64,000 bases of DNA from an uncultured Pseudomonadales bacterium (GCA_943842505.1 CALTDI010000012.1:56588-120587); one strand, 5' to 3'. Numbered from the stretch's first letter, positions 1-8,100 are shown. The notes: generated by a model not told the origin, from the sequence alone. A program made the numbers and translations.

Positions 1-2
1 TC

Positions 3-872
3 AACAAGACGCGCGATTTCGATTTCATTAAACCCAAGATGGATTTTCGCTTCGACATGAATCGTAGCTTTCAGCTGCGCCTCTCGGCAGAGAAAGATGT
101 CTCGCAACTGAGCTTCGCAGATTTCTCCGCCGGCGTGAATCAACAGGATGACGACCAAGACACCATCGCTGGAAACCCCGAGCTAGAGCAGGAACAAACC
201 TGGCGCTACAACATCAACCTGGATTACAGGCTGCCGAATGATGGCGGTGTTCTGAATTCTCGATTCTTCTACTATGATGTCTCTAACTCAATAGGCAAGG
301 TAGATGTGACAACCGACCCACGCATTCCAATAAGCGCCAATGGCAACGTAGGCGACGGCAAGGTGTTCGGCTTGTATCTCAACGCCAGCATAAGACTGGG
401 CTTTCTCAATCTGCCGCAGGCAGTAGTCACCGCCGCAATAAACTTCGAAGACGCCTATATCTTTGACCCTCTGATAGCCAAGAAACGCACAATCATCCCC
501 TTCGATCGGGGCGGATTTCGCCTGGGGTACCGGCAAGACGTGCCCGCACAGAATCTTAGTTTCGGCATAAACTATCAGGATGGATTTGGAGATGTTGGCG
601 GCACGGGCGGCAATCGAGTGCGTTACGATATCGACAACGTTGTGTTCTTTGGAGGCGGCAAACTGCGCCCCGAGCTGAAGTTCTTTGCCGAGAAGCTTGG
701 CTATGGAAATCTCACCTATCGCATGGAACTGAATAACGCTGAAGACGAAATTAGATGCTTGGAGCGCAAGCGTTACAGCGGCTATCTGCGCGATGGCAGA
801 CTGCGCGAGACGGAGAAGCCCTGCTCTAACACTGGAGCAGAGCTTGTGCTTAAGGTTCGGGCGAACTTCTGA
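3..872 (+). CDS. TonB-dependent outer-membrane receptor, C-terminal part (gene cut by window edge)
   Basis: The frame is open from the window edge to a TGA at 870-872, so only the last 290 or so residues are present. The sequence is rich in alternating aromatic and polar residues typical of beta-barrel strands. It carries a segment of the form AGNPELEQEQTWRYNINLDY, matching the 'NP.L.pE...' strand of TonB-dependent receptors, and ends in Phe, the usual C-terminal residue of barrels inserted by BAM. The plug domain and TonB box would lie upstream of the window. The substrate cannot be told. Family assignment is fairly sure; specificity is unknown. Confidence 0.75.
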   Translation, partial: NKTRDFDFIKPKMDFRFDMNRSFQLRLSAEKDVSQLSFADFSAGVNQQDDDQDTIAGNPELEQEQTWRYNINLDYRLPNDGGVLNSRFFYYDVSNSIGKVDVTTDPRIPISANGNVGDGKVFGLYLNASIRLGFLNLPQAVVTAAINFEDAYIFDPLIAKKRTIIPFDRGGFRLGYRQDVPAQNLSFGINYQDGFGDVGGTGGNRVRYDIDNVVFFGGGKLRPELKFFAEKLGYGNLTYRMELNNAEDEIRCLERKRYSGYLRDGRLRETEKPCSNTGAELVLKVRANF

Positions 873-904
873 GAATCCGGCCAGAGATTAATAGAAGAAC
901 TTAA

Positions 905-934
905 CGCCATCGCCATCGCCATCGCCATCGCCAT
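905..934. repeat. Hexanucleotide tandem repeat (CGCCAT x5)
   Basis: Five perfect copies of CGCCAT start 33 bases after the stop codon of the TonB-dependent receptor. It lies in the 3' untranslated stretch, in no convincing gene. Such repeats are prone to slippage during replication; no function is visible here. Confidence 0.9.
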
Positions 935-1130
935 ATTCAGTATCCGTACGCGAACTCCAAAGAGCAATACCCCAGCATACCTAACTGCTCCGGCTGAGCA
1001 ATCTTAGATTTCTCAATGGGATATCCTCAGCCTTGTTGATAAGCTAGAATACGGATATACGAATCACAGCGCTGAGTAATGCAAAGTAGTTGCTTGGCCT
1101 GCAATCAATGTTTTTTAAGAGGGAATATCT

Positions 1131-1529
1131 ATGTACAAAACGATTTTGTGTGCAATCGAGGCGTCACAAGAAGGAAAGATGGTACTTGCCAAGGCTTCCG
1201 AACTCGCGAAGTTATGCGGAGCCAAACTTGTCGTAATCCATGTCCTCCCCTACAAGCTTCTTCCCAGCGACTACCAGAAGACGCTGAAAGAGGAAATCGC
1301 TCCAAAAATTGAGAAAATAACATCTCCCTTTGGCATCAGCAAAAAGAACTGCCACATTAAGGTGGGCAAGCCTTACGAAGTTATTTGTAGAGAAGCGGAT
1401 AAGCGCAAGGCCGATCTGGTAATTCTGGGAACCCATTCAAAGAAAGCATTGCAAGCAGCCATCATAGGGTCTACCGCTACCGGCGTATCAAATAACGCGA
1501 AGTGTGACGTTACTCTATTCAGAATATAG
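1131..1529 (+). CDS. Universal stress protein, UspA family
   Basis: A 132-residue single-domain protein with the Usp alpha/beta fold pattern: N-terminal strand YKTILCAIEAS, central strand KLVVIHVLPY, and a C-terminal LVILGTHS...GSTATGVSNNAKCDVTLF. The ATP-binding signature of the family is G-2x-G-9x-G-S/T. Here the second glycine is replaced by serine (GTHS, nine residues, GS), so nucleotide binding may be altered. An AGAGGGA ribosome site precedes the ATG at 1131. The gene stands alone, with about 260 bases on the upstream side. Usp proteins act in the cytoplasm in stress endurance; the exact role is not predictable. Confidence 0.88.
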   Translation: MYKTILCAIEASQEGKMVLAKASELAKLCGAKLVVIHVLPYKLLPSDYQKTLKEEIAPKIEKITSPFGISKKNCHIKVGKPYEVICREADKRKADLVILGTHSKKALQAAIIGSTATGVSNNAKCDVTLFRI

Positions 1530-1690
1530 TGTTCTGAGAGTTTCGCCTCGTATACTTCCGATTGTCAGAGAGACTCAAATAGAATAGTAACTTCGCTCGA
1601 TACAAATAGTCTTGAGCGAAGCTACTAAATCACTAAGTCGTTGTTACTGCCTTGGCTATCAAATCAAAGACCCGCCATAGCATTCCCAAT

Positions 1691-1960
1691 CTATCGAATC
1701 AGTTGCAGTTCATCTCGCGCTCTAGCCTCTAATCTTGACTGCTGGGCAACGGTCATACACATGAATCTGGGGATGTTGCTACCCAATGGCTTCTCGCGAG
1801 TGCAGACCAGCTTGTCCTCCTCTGCGGTAACCGTTGCATTGTAGGCATCAACTTGTCGCTGCGATCTGATGTCGGCAATGTCCGAGACTTCGTACAAACT
1901 CTCGCAAGCCATTAAAGTTGCCGCAAGGGCTAAGATTACAAATAGTCTTTTCATGTTCAT
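1691..1960 (-). CDS. Small putative lipoprotein
   Basis: An 89-residue product with a short basic N-terminus, a hydrophobic stretch and a lipobox (LMAC) that would place the lipidated cysteine near residue 19. It is therefore probably exported and anchored in a membrane. The mature part is hydrophilic, with two more cysteines, and resembles no family I know. An alternative start is the second Met two codons in. It lies just downstream of the broken metY gene and may be cotranscribed with it. Existence as a gene is likely; function unknown. Confidence 0.55.
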   Translation of the reverse strand: MNMKRLFVILALAATLMACESLYEVSDIADIRSQRQVDAYNATVTAEEDKLVCTREKPLGSNIPRFMCMTVAQQSRLEARARDELQLIR

Positions 1961-1984
1961 TAATTCTCTAATTTACTAATGCTG

Positions 1985-3255
1985 TTATACCACCGCTAAG
2001 GCTTGCTCGATATCGGCTATGATATCGTCGATATGTTCGATGCCTACGCAGATGCGCATGGTTTCAGGAGTCACGCCTGCCGCTAACTGCTCCGTCTCAC
2101 TGAGCTGTCTGTGGGTAGTCGAGGCTGGGTGACAGGCCAGTGTTTTGGCATCGCCAATATTTACCAGGCGCTTGATCATAGCCAGCGCGTCTAGAAGCGA
2201 ACACCCCCATCGAAGCCGCCTTTGATGCCGAAAGTCAGCAGCGATGCTGGAACGCCGCCGCAGTATTTCTTCGCCAGCGCATAGTTAGAGTCACTCTCTA
2301 GGCCCCCAAAATTAACCCACTCTACCTTGTCATGATTCTGCAGGTATTCGGCAACGGCCATCGCGTTGGAACAGTGACGCTCCATGCGCAGGCTTAGCGT
2401 CTCCAGGCCCTGCAACAGGAAGAAGGCATTCATCGGTGAAAGCGCCGAGCCGGTGTTTCGCAGAGGAACCGTTCTAGCGCGACCAATATAGGCTGCCTCG
2501 GCCAATGCCTCGGTGTACACCACACCATGATAGGAGGGTTCAGGCTCGTTCAATTCTGGATAGCGATCTTTGTGCTCTGCCCAGGGAAACTTGCCGGAGT
2601 CTACAATCATGCCCCCTATAGAGGTGCCGTGGCCACCGATATACTTGGTCAGAGAATGCACGACGATATCGGCACCAAAATCGATCGGGTTACACAGGGC
2701 CGGTGTTGCCACCGTGTTATCGACAATCACCGCCACGCCCTTCGCATGGGCGGCTGCGCAGACAGACTCAAGATCGATGATATTGCCTGCTGGGTTACCA
2801 ATACTCTCGCAGTAAACTGCCTTGGTCTTGTCATCGATTAGCTTCGCGATCGCCTCGGCAGAATCGTCCTCGGCGAAGCGCACCTCAATGCCCTGACTCG
2901 GCAACATATGCGCGAATAGCGTGTAGGTGCCGCCATAGAGCTGTGGTGTTGAAATAATATTGTCACCCGCCTTGGCTATAGTAAGAACAGCATAATTGAT
3001 AGCCGCCATACCGGAGGCTACTGCCAGACCAGCCAGACCACCTTCCATTGCAGCTACGCGCTGCTCTAACACATCGTTGGTGGGATTCATGATGCGGGAA
3101 TAGATGTTGCCCGGCACCGCCAGATCGAAGAGATCGGCACCATGTTGCGCATTGTCGAACTCGTAGGCAACGGTTTGGAATATAGGCACGGCTACCGACT
3201 TGGTCGTTGGGTCGGTTTCATAACCTGCGTGGATGGCTAGAGTTTCTTTTTTCAA
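1985..3255 (-). pseudogene. metY: O-acetylhomoserine (thiol) sulfhydrylase, frameshifted
   Basis: A PLP-dependent Cys/Met-metabolism enzyme that makes homocysteine from O-acetylhomoserine and sulfide. The first 354 residues (2191-3255) are intact and include the PLP lysine in HSLTKYIGGHG (K204) and the substrate-loop region. The frame then stops right after GGVRF. The next 64 residues (1985-2179), starting [18 protein letters not shown], follow in another frame. Adding one base at about 2192 (TTC-NTA-GAC-GCG-CTG-GCT-ATG) restores the family sequence F-L-D-A-L-A-M and gives about 423 residues, the normal length. The defect is one missing base: either a real mutation or a sequencing error. The rest looks under selection, which favours a recent or artefactual lesion. 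Confidence 0.85.
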
Positions 3256-3717
3256 TTTTCTGCTCCTTAAAATCTCAAGCGTCGTTTATACAGCAGCTTT
3301 TTGTGGGGTGCAATTTGAATGATTCCGGTGCTTTAGGGAAATTCCAGGCTCATTTAGCTGCCAACAGATTTAGCTGCGACAAGTATTGACTGCAAGCCCG
3401 ACATTCCTGCTAATTTATATCTAATACTCAATAGCTTACAGAGCTAAGGGCCCATCTCAACAAATCGCGACCGGCTTCATTGCATCATGTTAATGTACTA
3501 GCAAAGTAAGACACACCCTCAGTCTCAGTGTTTTAGGGTGCCACATTGATAAACGCAAAGAGAGACGACGCATCTTGCACAAGCTGGACTCTGAGGGAGA
3601 TAGCTCTTATTCTTCCCCCCCAACTTCACGCATCCAATAGAGTTTGAACGGGCTTGGATTAAAACTGTATTACCCAGAAGCGAAGCGTTTAGCGCTTCCT
3701 CAAACAGGAATAGTAAA
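3256..3717. other. Intergenic region between metY and the NHL protein gene
   Basis: About 460 bases between two divergently read genes, presumably holding both promoters. Near the NHL gene there is a short hairpin (GAAGCG at 3677-3682 with CGCTTC at 3693-3698). I looked for a SAM-type riboswitch upstream of metY and could not match one by eye. Small open frames here have no protein-like character. Confidence 0.5.
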
Positions 3718-4686
3718 ATGAAAATAATAAACACGCTGTGCCTACTGACGCTGTTGACAGCTTCCGCAGAAGTTGCCGCTCAGCGACCCAATAGACCCCT
3801 CTTCCCCCTGCAGGCTTATACGCTTACCGACTATGAAGCGATCGAGTACAGCGAAGCATTTGAGATGCCCGAGGCCTTCGAGGGTGAGTCCTACGCAGGG
3901 GTGGCAGTGAACTCACAGGGCAACCTGGTGGTGTTCAGTCGCGGTAGCACTCCCTTTTTGGAATTTAATAGCGATGGAGAATTCATACGCTCTTTTGGTC
4001 AGGAAGGCCTGGTCCGCCGCGCCCACGGATTACACCTCGAAGCAGACAATAAGATCTGGGTTACCGACGTTGCCGATCATGTGGTCATGAAGCTGGATCA
4101 AAACGGCAATGAACTAATGACTATCGGAACCCGTGGTGAGAGTGGCAACTGGGATGAAGCCGCCGGCGCCCACCTGTTCCAGCAACCTAACGACCTGGCG
4201 CTGGATTCTGCAGGCAATATCTATGTAGCCCAGGGTCATGGCTCGGACAATCCCAAAGTGCTGAAATTCAATTCCGATGGCGAGTTTATAACGCAGTGGG
4301 GTAGCCGCGGCTACGGACCTGGTCAGTTCTGGGTCGCTCATTCCATTGAGATCGATGCCGACGACGTCATCTATGTGGCAGATCGTGAAAACATGCGCAT
4401 TCATCGCTTCGACACCGAAGGTGGCTTACTGGGTGAGTGGAATTTTGAGGCTATGGTTTGTGCTATCTTTCTGCATGACGATGGCCACATGTATATCACC
4501 ACAGGCTTCGATGGGCAGCTGGCGAAGGTTGACATGACAGGCAAGGTGTTAGGCGCCATCGGCAGACCCGGGACTGCCAACGGACAATTTGGCGAGGCAC
4601 ATGCGCTCACGCTTGATCATGAGGACAACGCGTATATCGCGGACGTGATAAATAGAAGGATTCAGAAGTTTGCGAAGATTGATTAA
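3718..4686 (+). CDS. Secreted NHL-repeat beta-propeller protein
   Basis: A 322-residue protein with a signal peptide (about residues 1-22, ending EVAAQ) followed by repeated NHL blades. Each blade has a pattern such as 'kfnsDGefi..wG..G.gpGqf..p..ialDa.gniYVaDr.n.riq.F', as in VLKFNSDGEFITQWGSRG and IYVADRENMRIHRFD. Five to six blades would make a closed six-bladed propeller, similar to the lyase domain of peptidyl-glycine amidating enzymes and to many periplasmic binding scaffolds. No catalytic residues can be claimed. An AGGA site precedes the ATG. It is followed by the His-rich and di-haem genes on the same strand and may work with them in the periplasm. Confidence 0.8.
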   Translation: MKIINTLCLLTLLTASAEVAAQRPNRPLFPLQAYTLTDYEAIEYSEAFEMPEAFEGESYAGVAVNSQGNLVVFSRGSTPFLEFNSDGEFIRSFGQEGLVRRAHGLHLEADNKIWVTDVADHVVMKLDQNGNELMTIGTRGESGNWDEAAGAHLFQQPNDLALDSAGNIYVAQGHGSDNPKVLKFNSDGEFITQWGSRGYGPGQFWVAHSIEIDADDVIYVADRENMRIHRFDTEGGLLGEWNFEAMVCAIFLHDDGHMYITTGFDGQLAKVDMTGKVLGAIGRPGTANGQFGEAHALTLDHEDNAYIADVINRRIQKFAKID

Positions 4687-4791
4687 GACCGATAGGTTTT
4701 GACGCATATGTTGGCTGATCAGAGCAAGCTGACTCCATTGCTTTTAGACCATCGTATTTATGCTAATGACACACTAACGTAAGGATCGAAG

Positions 4792-5137
4792 ATGAAAATT
4801 TTGTCTGCTTTTAGAGTATCCAGATCGATTTCTCTAACCGGCTCAGTTTTAGCAATACTGTTACTGCAGGGCAATGTACTGGCACAAGAAGACCACCCAA
4901 ACGTAGAAGCATCGGGTGACTCCCCTCACGCAGCTCACGGGGCAGATAATCCCCATCATGGATCCACCGATGGGGCCCATGGCGCACATCATGGATCTAC
5001 GGGTGACCACGACGCGCATCACGGGTCTACTGACGAGTTCTCACGCAGCCCATCGCGCGCAGCATGGCTCTGTAGATGGGGCCCACGGCGCAGATAATCC
5101 GCATCACGGCACTGGGCACGGCACTAATCCTCACTAA
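4792..5137 (+). pseudogene. Secreted His-rich repeat protein, frameshifted
   Basis: The N-terminus is a signal peptide (cleavage near NVLAQ, residues 28-32). It is followed by degenerate repeats of the type GAHGADNPHHGSTD, about one third His and Gly, suggesting metal binding. In the first frame the repeats run to HHGSTDE and then turn into non-repetitive sequence ending at 5097. The repeat pattern continues in the next frame as SHAAHRAQHGSVDGAHGADN to a stop at 5137. Removing one base near 5037-5039 (GAGTTCTCAC) joins them into about 114 residues. The repeats themselves may favour slippage. A palindromic hairpin starts 16 bases after the stop. Function is unknown; metal storage or chaperoning is an inference from composition. 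Confidence 0.6.
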
Positions 5138-5152
5138 ATAAATGCGGCGAAT

Positions 5153-5197
5153 AAAAGGGGTCGGAGGGATTTATTTTTAATCCCTCCGACCCCTTTT
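5153..5197. repeat. 45-bp palindromic element, copy 1
   Basis: A perfect 19-bp inverted repeat (left arm AAAAGGGGTCGGAGGGATT, right arm its reverse complement) around a 7-base AT loop. It sits between the His-rich gene and the di-haem gene. A second copy at 6972-7016 differs by one loop base. The A and T tracts would let it act as a bidirectional terminator. Near identity of two copies 1.8 kb apart is more typical of REP-like mobile palindromes. Confidence 0.9.
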
Positions 5198-5233
5198 GCG
5201 TTATTATTACTAGTATTCAGCTAGCGAAACGCA

Positions 5234-6958
5234 ATGATGAAAAAGATTCTCCTCGCGATACTCCTTTCTGGGGCTGTTCAACCTGCCCTGGGCGGCACCG
5301 ATTTGGCCTCAACCGAGGAAATCGAAAGTGCCTGGCTGGCCTTCAGCAATGCCAGAGGCGAAGCTTCGCTGATTTTAGGCGATGTGCAGCATCCGTCAGC
5401 AAATAGTGTTTTTCGCGTTATTCCCGATGTCGGCACTGACTCTCTGATCGAGTCTAAGCTACAGCTGGGCTCGGAGCTGTTTAACGAGGCCAGATTATCC
5501 AGAGATGGTTCCGTGGCCTGCTCTTCCTGCCATCTAGGTATGATGGGCGGCGCTGACCGCCGACCGGTGCCTTTCGGAATAGGTGGTGCTCAGGGAACCC
5601 TGAACGTGCCTACCATCTTCAATGCAGCGTTAAACTTCCGTCAGTTCTGGGACGGCCGCGCGCTCACGCTGCGGGAACAGGCACTGGGGCCCATCGAAAA
5701 CCCGGTGGAGTTCGGTCACGATCGCGATGGCGCCGTGGCAGTACTGAAGAGCATTCCCGAGTATGTACGCGCCTTCGCCAGCCTTTACCCCGATGGCATT
5801 ACCGCCGCGAACCTCACTGACGCTATCGCCTACTATGAAACCATGAACTTTACCGGCTTGACTTCCCCCTTCCTGCGTCAGTTCGAAGAGGAGCATATTC
5901 CCCTGAGCGAGCAGGCCATCCGTGGCCAGCAGCGCTTCGTAGACGTGGGCTGCGCCAGCTGTCACAACGGCGTCAATCTGGGCGGCAACTCCTATCAACA
6001 GCTTGGCGTGGCCCAGCCCTGGTACGGTATCGACAGACCCGCAAGCGAGGCCGATGACGGCCTGTTCGGACGCACTGGCCGCGAACAAGACCGGCATGTG
6101 TTCAAGGTTCCGACTCTGCACAACGTGGCTATCACCGGCCCCTGGCTTCATGACGGCAGCATCACTTCACTGCAGCAGACCGTGGATCGCATGGCGCGCC
6201 ACCAATCGGGCCGCTTTCTGGTAAATCAGGATATCGATGACATCGTCGCCTTCCTGCGCGCGCTAGGCGATAGCCTGGGTATGGTGGGTGACTGTTCTGT
6301 GAGTGGTAACTACTCGGTAACCATGGATTGCAGCATGAACCAGACCGCGTCGGGGGCCAGCCTAGCTGGTGATAGCACTGCTCTAGACCCTCTGCCCGAT
6401 TCTGTAGAGTTGGCGCGCAGGCACCAGGAGCACTACGATACGGCACTTGAACGCGTAGCCGCCGCACCGACACGCATCGAAGAAGAAATGCAGCGAATCC
6501 GTTCAGGCCAGGTAGCGCACTATGACTTCCTGCAATACGAGCACATAGAAATGCTGCGCCATGCCCGAGCACTTTCGCTTCCTCCGGCGAGTCTTACTGC
6601 TGAGCAGCGCGAGGCTATGCTGTACCAGGCAAAACAATTGCAGCAGTCAGCCGAGCAATATGAACTCATCATCGCCGACTTTCTGCGTGCGCAGGCAGTG
6701 GCTAGCAGTGCCAAATTCAACTATCAAGACTTGCTACGTGTACTGTCCGCCGGTGCGAATGAGAAGACCCTGTCATTACTAGCGCAGGCCGAACAGAGTG
6801 CGCTAGCATTTTACGCAAAGCCCCAAGCGGATACGCAGCTAAAATTGGAGAGCTCAACTCGGGCGCTGCTTGATATCGATCTGAACCCCGAGCGGCTCGA
6901 AGAGTTGCAGTTTCAGGTTCGGTTGTTGGTAGAGAATGTTTCGATTCCCCGGGTGTAA
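5234..6958 (+). CDS. Periplasmic di-haem cytochrome c peroxidase / MauG-family protein with long C-terminal extension
   Basis: A 574-residue exported protein (signal peptide about residues 1-20). Two haem c sites are visible: CSSCH at 96-100 and CASCH at 240-244, the two-domain arrangement of bacterial cytochrome c peroxidases and MauG relatives. Family motifs around residues 125-160 (NVPTIFNAALNFRQFWDGR, EQALGPIENPVEFG) and 292-308 (VPTLHNVAITGPWLHDG) support this. Family members usually end near residue 350; here about 220 further residues follow, mostly predicted helical and Glu/Gln/Ala-rich, which I cannot place. It may reduce peroxide or oxidise a protein partner in the periplasm. The gene is enclosed by the two 45-bp palindromes. 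Confidence 0.88.
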   Translation: MMKKILLAILLSGAVQPALGGTDLASTEEIESAWLAFSNARGEASLILGDVQHPSANSVFRVIPDVGTDSLIESKLQLGSELFNEARLSRDGSVACSSCHLGMMGGADRRPVPFGIGGAQGTLNVPTIFNAALNFRQFWDGRALTLREQALGPIENPVEFGHDRDGAVAVLKSIPEYVRAFASLYPDGITAANLTDAIAYYETMNFTGLTSPFLRQFEEEHIPLSEQAIRGQQRFVDVGCASCHNGVNLGGNSYQQLGVAQPWYGIDRPASEADDGLFGRTGREQDRHVFKVPTLHNVAITGPWLHDGSITSLQQTVDRMARHQSGRFLVNQDIDDIVAFLRALGDSLGMVGDCSVSGNYSVTMDCSMNQTASGASLAGDSTALDPLPDSVELARRHQEHYDTALERVAAAPTRIEEEMQRIRSGQVAHYDFLQYEHIEMLRHARALSLPPASLTAEQREAMLYQAKQLQQSAEQYELIIADFLRAQAVASSAKFNYQDLLRVLSAGANEKTLSLLAQAEQSALAFYAKPQADTQLKLESSTRALLDIDLNPERLEELQFQVRLLVENVSIPRV

Positions 6959-6971
6959 ACTCGACCGAAAT

Positions 6972-7016
6972 AAAAGGGGTCGGAGGGATTTATTTTAAAT
7001 CCCTCCGACCCCTTTT
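6972..7016. repeat. 45-bp palindromic element, copy 2
   Basis: Same 19-bp perfect stem as the copy at 5153-5197, with one base different in the 7-base loop. It lies just after the stop of the di-haem gene and before the convergent gene ending at 7049, so it can serve as terminator for both. Confidence 0.9.
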
Positions 7017-7048
7017 GTATCTTTTGTACCGTTTGTATTCTGGCTTCC

Positions 7049-7372
7049 TTATTTCGCTTGCTGTGCAACCCAGATGTTAAAACGTTCTAACATGCAGTCA
7101 GCTATCACCACGATGTCTCCTCGCGCTAACACCGTGCACTCCTCGAAGTGCTGCGTCGAGATAGCTACGGTAAAAAGATTCGCCAGACGGTAATTGCACG
7201 CATGAATGCTTACGTATTTCCCGTCCTGCCAGACTCTGCCGCAGTGATCGTTAATCAGCGCACCCGACATGGATAGGTTGTAATCTTTACCCTGCCATTC
7301 TTGTGCCTCAGTTACGCTATCTGTTGCTACGGCAGCTAGACTAAAAACCAGACTCGCAAATATTCTGTGCAT
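7049..7372 (-). CDS. Small exported protein of unknown function
   Basis: A 107-residue product with an N-terminal signal peptide (about residues 1-23, ending VTEAQ) and a small mature domain with four cysteines, which could form two disulfides in the periplasm. It contains LSMSGALINDHCGRVW and HACNYRLANLF but resembles no family I recognise. It converges on the di-haem gene with the 45-bp palindrome between them, and lies downstream of the tRNA-Arg element. Coding is likely from the signal peptide and clean frame; function unknown. Confidence 0.55.
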   Translation of the reverse strand: MHRIFASLVFSLAAVATDSVTEAQEWQGKDYNLSMSGALINDHCGRVWQDGKYVSIHACNYRLANLFTVAISTQHFEECTVLARGDIVVIADCMLERFNIWVAQQAK

Positions 7373-7490
7373 TCTATCTCTCCAGGGGACAGTAACAACT
7401 TAGGGTATCTGGCAAAGAGGACACTGACAACTTAACAACTTAAGGAATCAGAGTACTCTGATCTTGCCATAAAGGATGGGCCACTGCAGG

Positions 7491-7730
7491 GGCACGATTC
7501 ACTCAACATTTATCTAAGATAAATGTTTCGCCCTACGGGCACCCTTCGGGTGTGCTGCGCGCTTCGCGCTTGTGATTCGCAATTGAGCTTAGCCAAATTC
7601 ATTAAAACCAAGCTACTTATTAAGCTTGCCTAGTTACGAACGGCTTCTCAAGCCGACAAGCACCGCATCCCCTGCGGGGCCGCTGTGCGGTCTGCGGAGC
7701 TGCGCTCCTTTCGAACGAGCACGTTCTTTC
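7491..7730 (-). repeat. tRNA-Arg-associated structured element (homologue of the tRNA-Ser elements)
   Basis: Read on the minus strand after the tRNA-Arg terminator, it contains these parts in order. Hairpin GAACG-TGCT-CGTTC (7713-7726), overlapping a T-loop-like GTTCGAA. Hairpin GGAGC-GCA-GCTCC (7696-7708). Hairpin CCGC-ACA-GCGG (7680-7690). Hairpin CCCC-GCA-GGGG (7669-7679). An AAGCT/AGCTT hairpin followed by TTGGTTTTAATG. Then a second block of triloop hairpins: GCGC-GAA-GCGC (7559-7569), CACCC-GAA-GGGTG (7540-7552), GCCC-GTA-GGGC (7530-7540) and a 9-bp stem with TTA loop (7506-7526). It ends in GAATCGTGCC (7491-7500 on +), identical to the tRNA-Arg T-arm. No protein gene is convincing here. 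Confidence 0.8.
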
Positions 7731-7743
7731 GGCTGGATACAAC

Positions 7744-7788
7744 ATTACATAAAAAAGGGGACCCAAAAGGTCCCCTTTTTTATGTAAT
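7744..7788 (-). terminator. tRNA-Arg terminator hairpin
   Basis: A perfect 20-bp inverted repeat (7744-7763 with 7769-7788) around a 5-base loop, containing GGGGACC and flanked by A6/T6 tracts. It begins at the last base of the tRNA CCA end and could stop transcription in either direction. Confidence 0.85.
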
Positions 7789-7864
7789 GGCGCACCCGGC
7801 ACGATTCGAACGTGCGACCCCCTAGTTCGTAGCCAGGTACTCTATCCAGCTGAGCTACGGGTGC
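7788..7864 (-). tRNA. tRNA-Arg (anticodon ACG)
   Basis: A 77-nt cloverleaf on the minus strand. The acceptor stem GCACCCG pairs with CGGGTGC, the D-arm is GCTC/GAGT, the anticodon loop is CTACGAA (anticodon ACG), the T-arm carries GTTCGAATC, the discriminator is G and CCA is encoded. A34 would be deaminated to inosine by TadA, whose gene is at 60219-60701. In many gammaproteobacteria this tRNA directly follows csrA and tRNA-Ser(GCT); here it lies 8.4 kb from tRNA-Ser and on the other strand. Confidence 0.97.
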
Positions 7865-7917
7865 GTTGTTTCTTTAATTCTTTCTAACCCATACAGCCTT
7901 ACTCTAGTGAGTGGCCC

Positions 7918-7945
7918 TACTCTATCCAGCTGAGCTACGGGTGCG
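7918..7945 (-). repeat. Partial copy of the tRNA-Arg 5' half
   Basis: These 28 bases are identical to the first part of the tRNA-Arg gene (7838-7865: acceptor 5' strand, D-arm and start of the anticodon stem). They lie 80 bases upstream of the intact gene on the same strand. The rest of the cloverleaf is missing, so this is a remnant, probably of a tandem tRNA copy. Confidence 0.9.
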
Positions 7946-8100
7946 TAATCTGTAAAACTCTCCTCAATACACTTTAGATCAAGCTCCTGTGCGTGAGAGG
8001 GCGGTATTATAGCGAAGTCAGTGATTTTTCATAGACATAAATGGCTCTAGTTGCCGTCTATGTGTTTTCTCAACCGAATAGCTGTATTACCATGGTGATT

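Noticed and set aside
3256..3420. SAM riboswitch upstream of metY
   Set aside because: I could not match the conserved core of any SAM class by eye; a covariance search would decide.
3525..3734. 69-residue minus-strand frame upstream of the NHL gene
   Set aside because: No ribosome site or recognisable domain, and it overlaps the promoter region and the NHL gene start.
7744..7788. Third copy of the 45-bp palindrome
   Set aside because: Although also a long GGGG-containing hairpin, its stem sequence differs from the 5153/6972 pair; it is the tRNA-Arg terminator.
7620..7802. Open frame on the minus strand beside tRNA-Arg
   Set aside because: It translates the structured element and terminator; the product is compositionally odd and overlaps the tRNA end.
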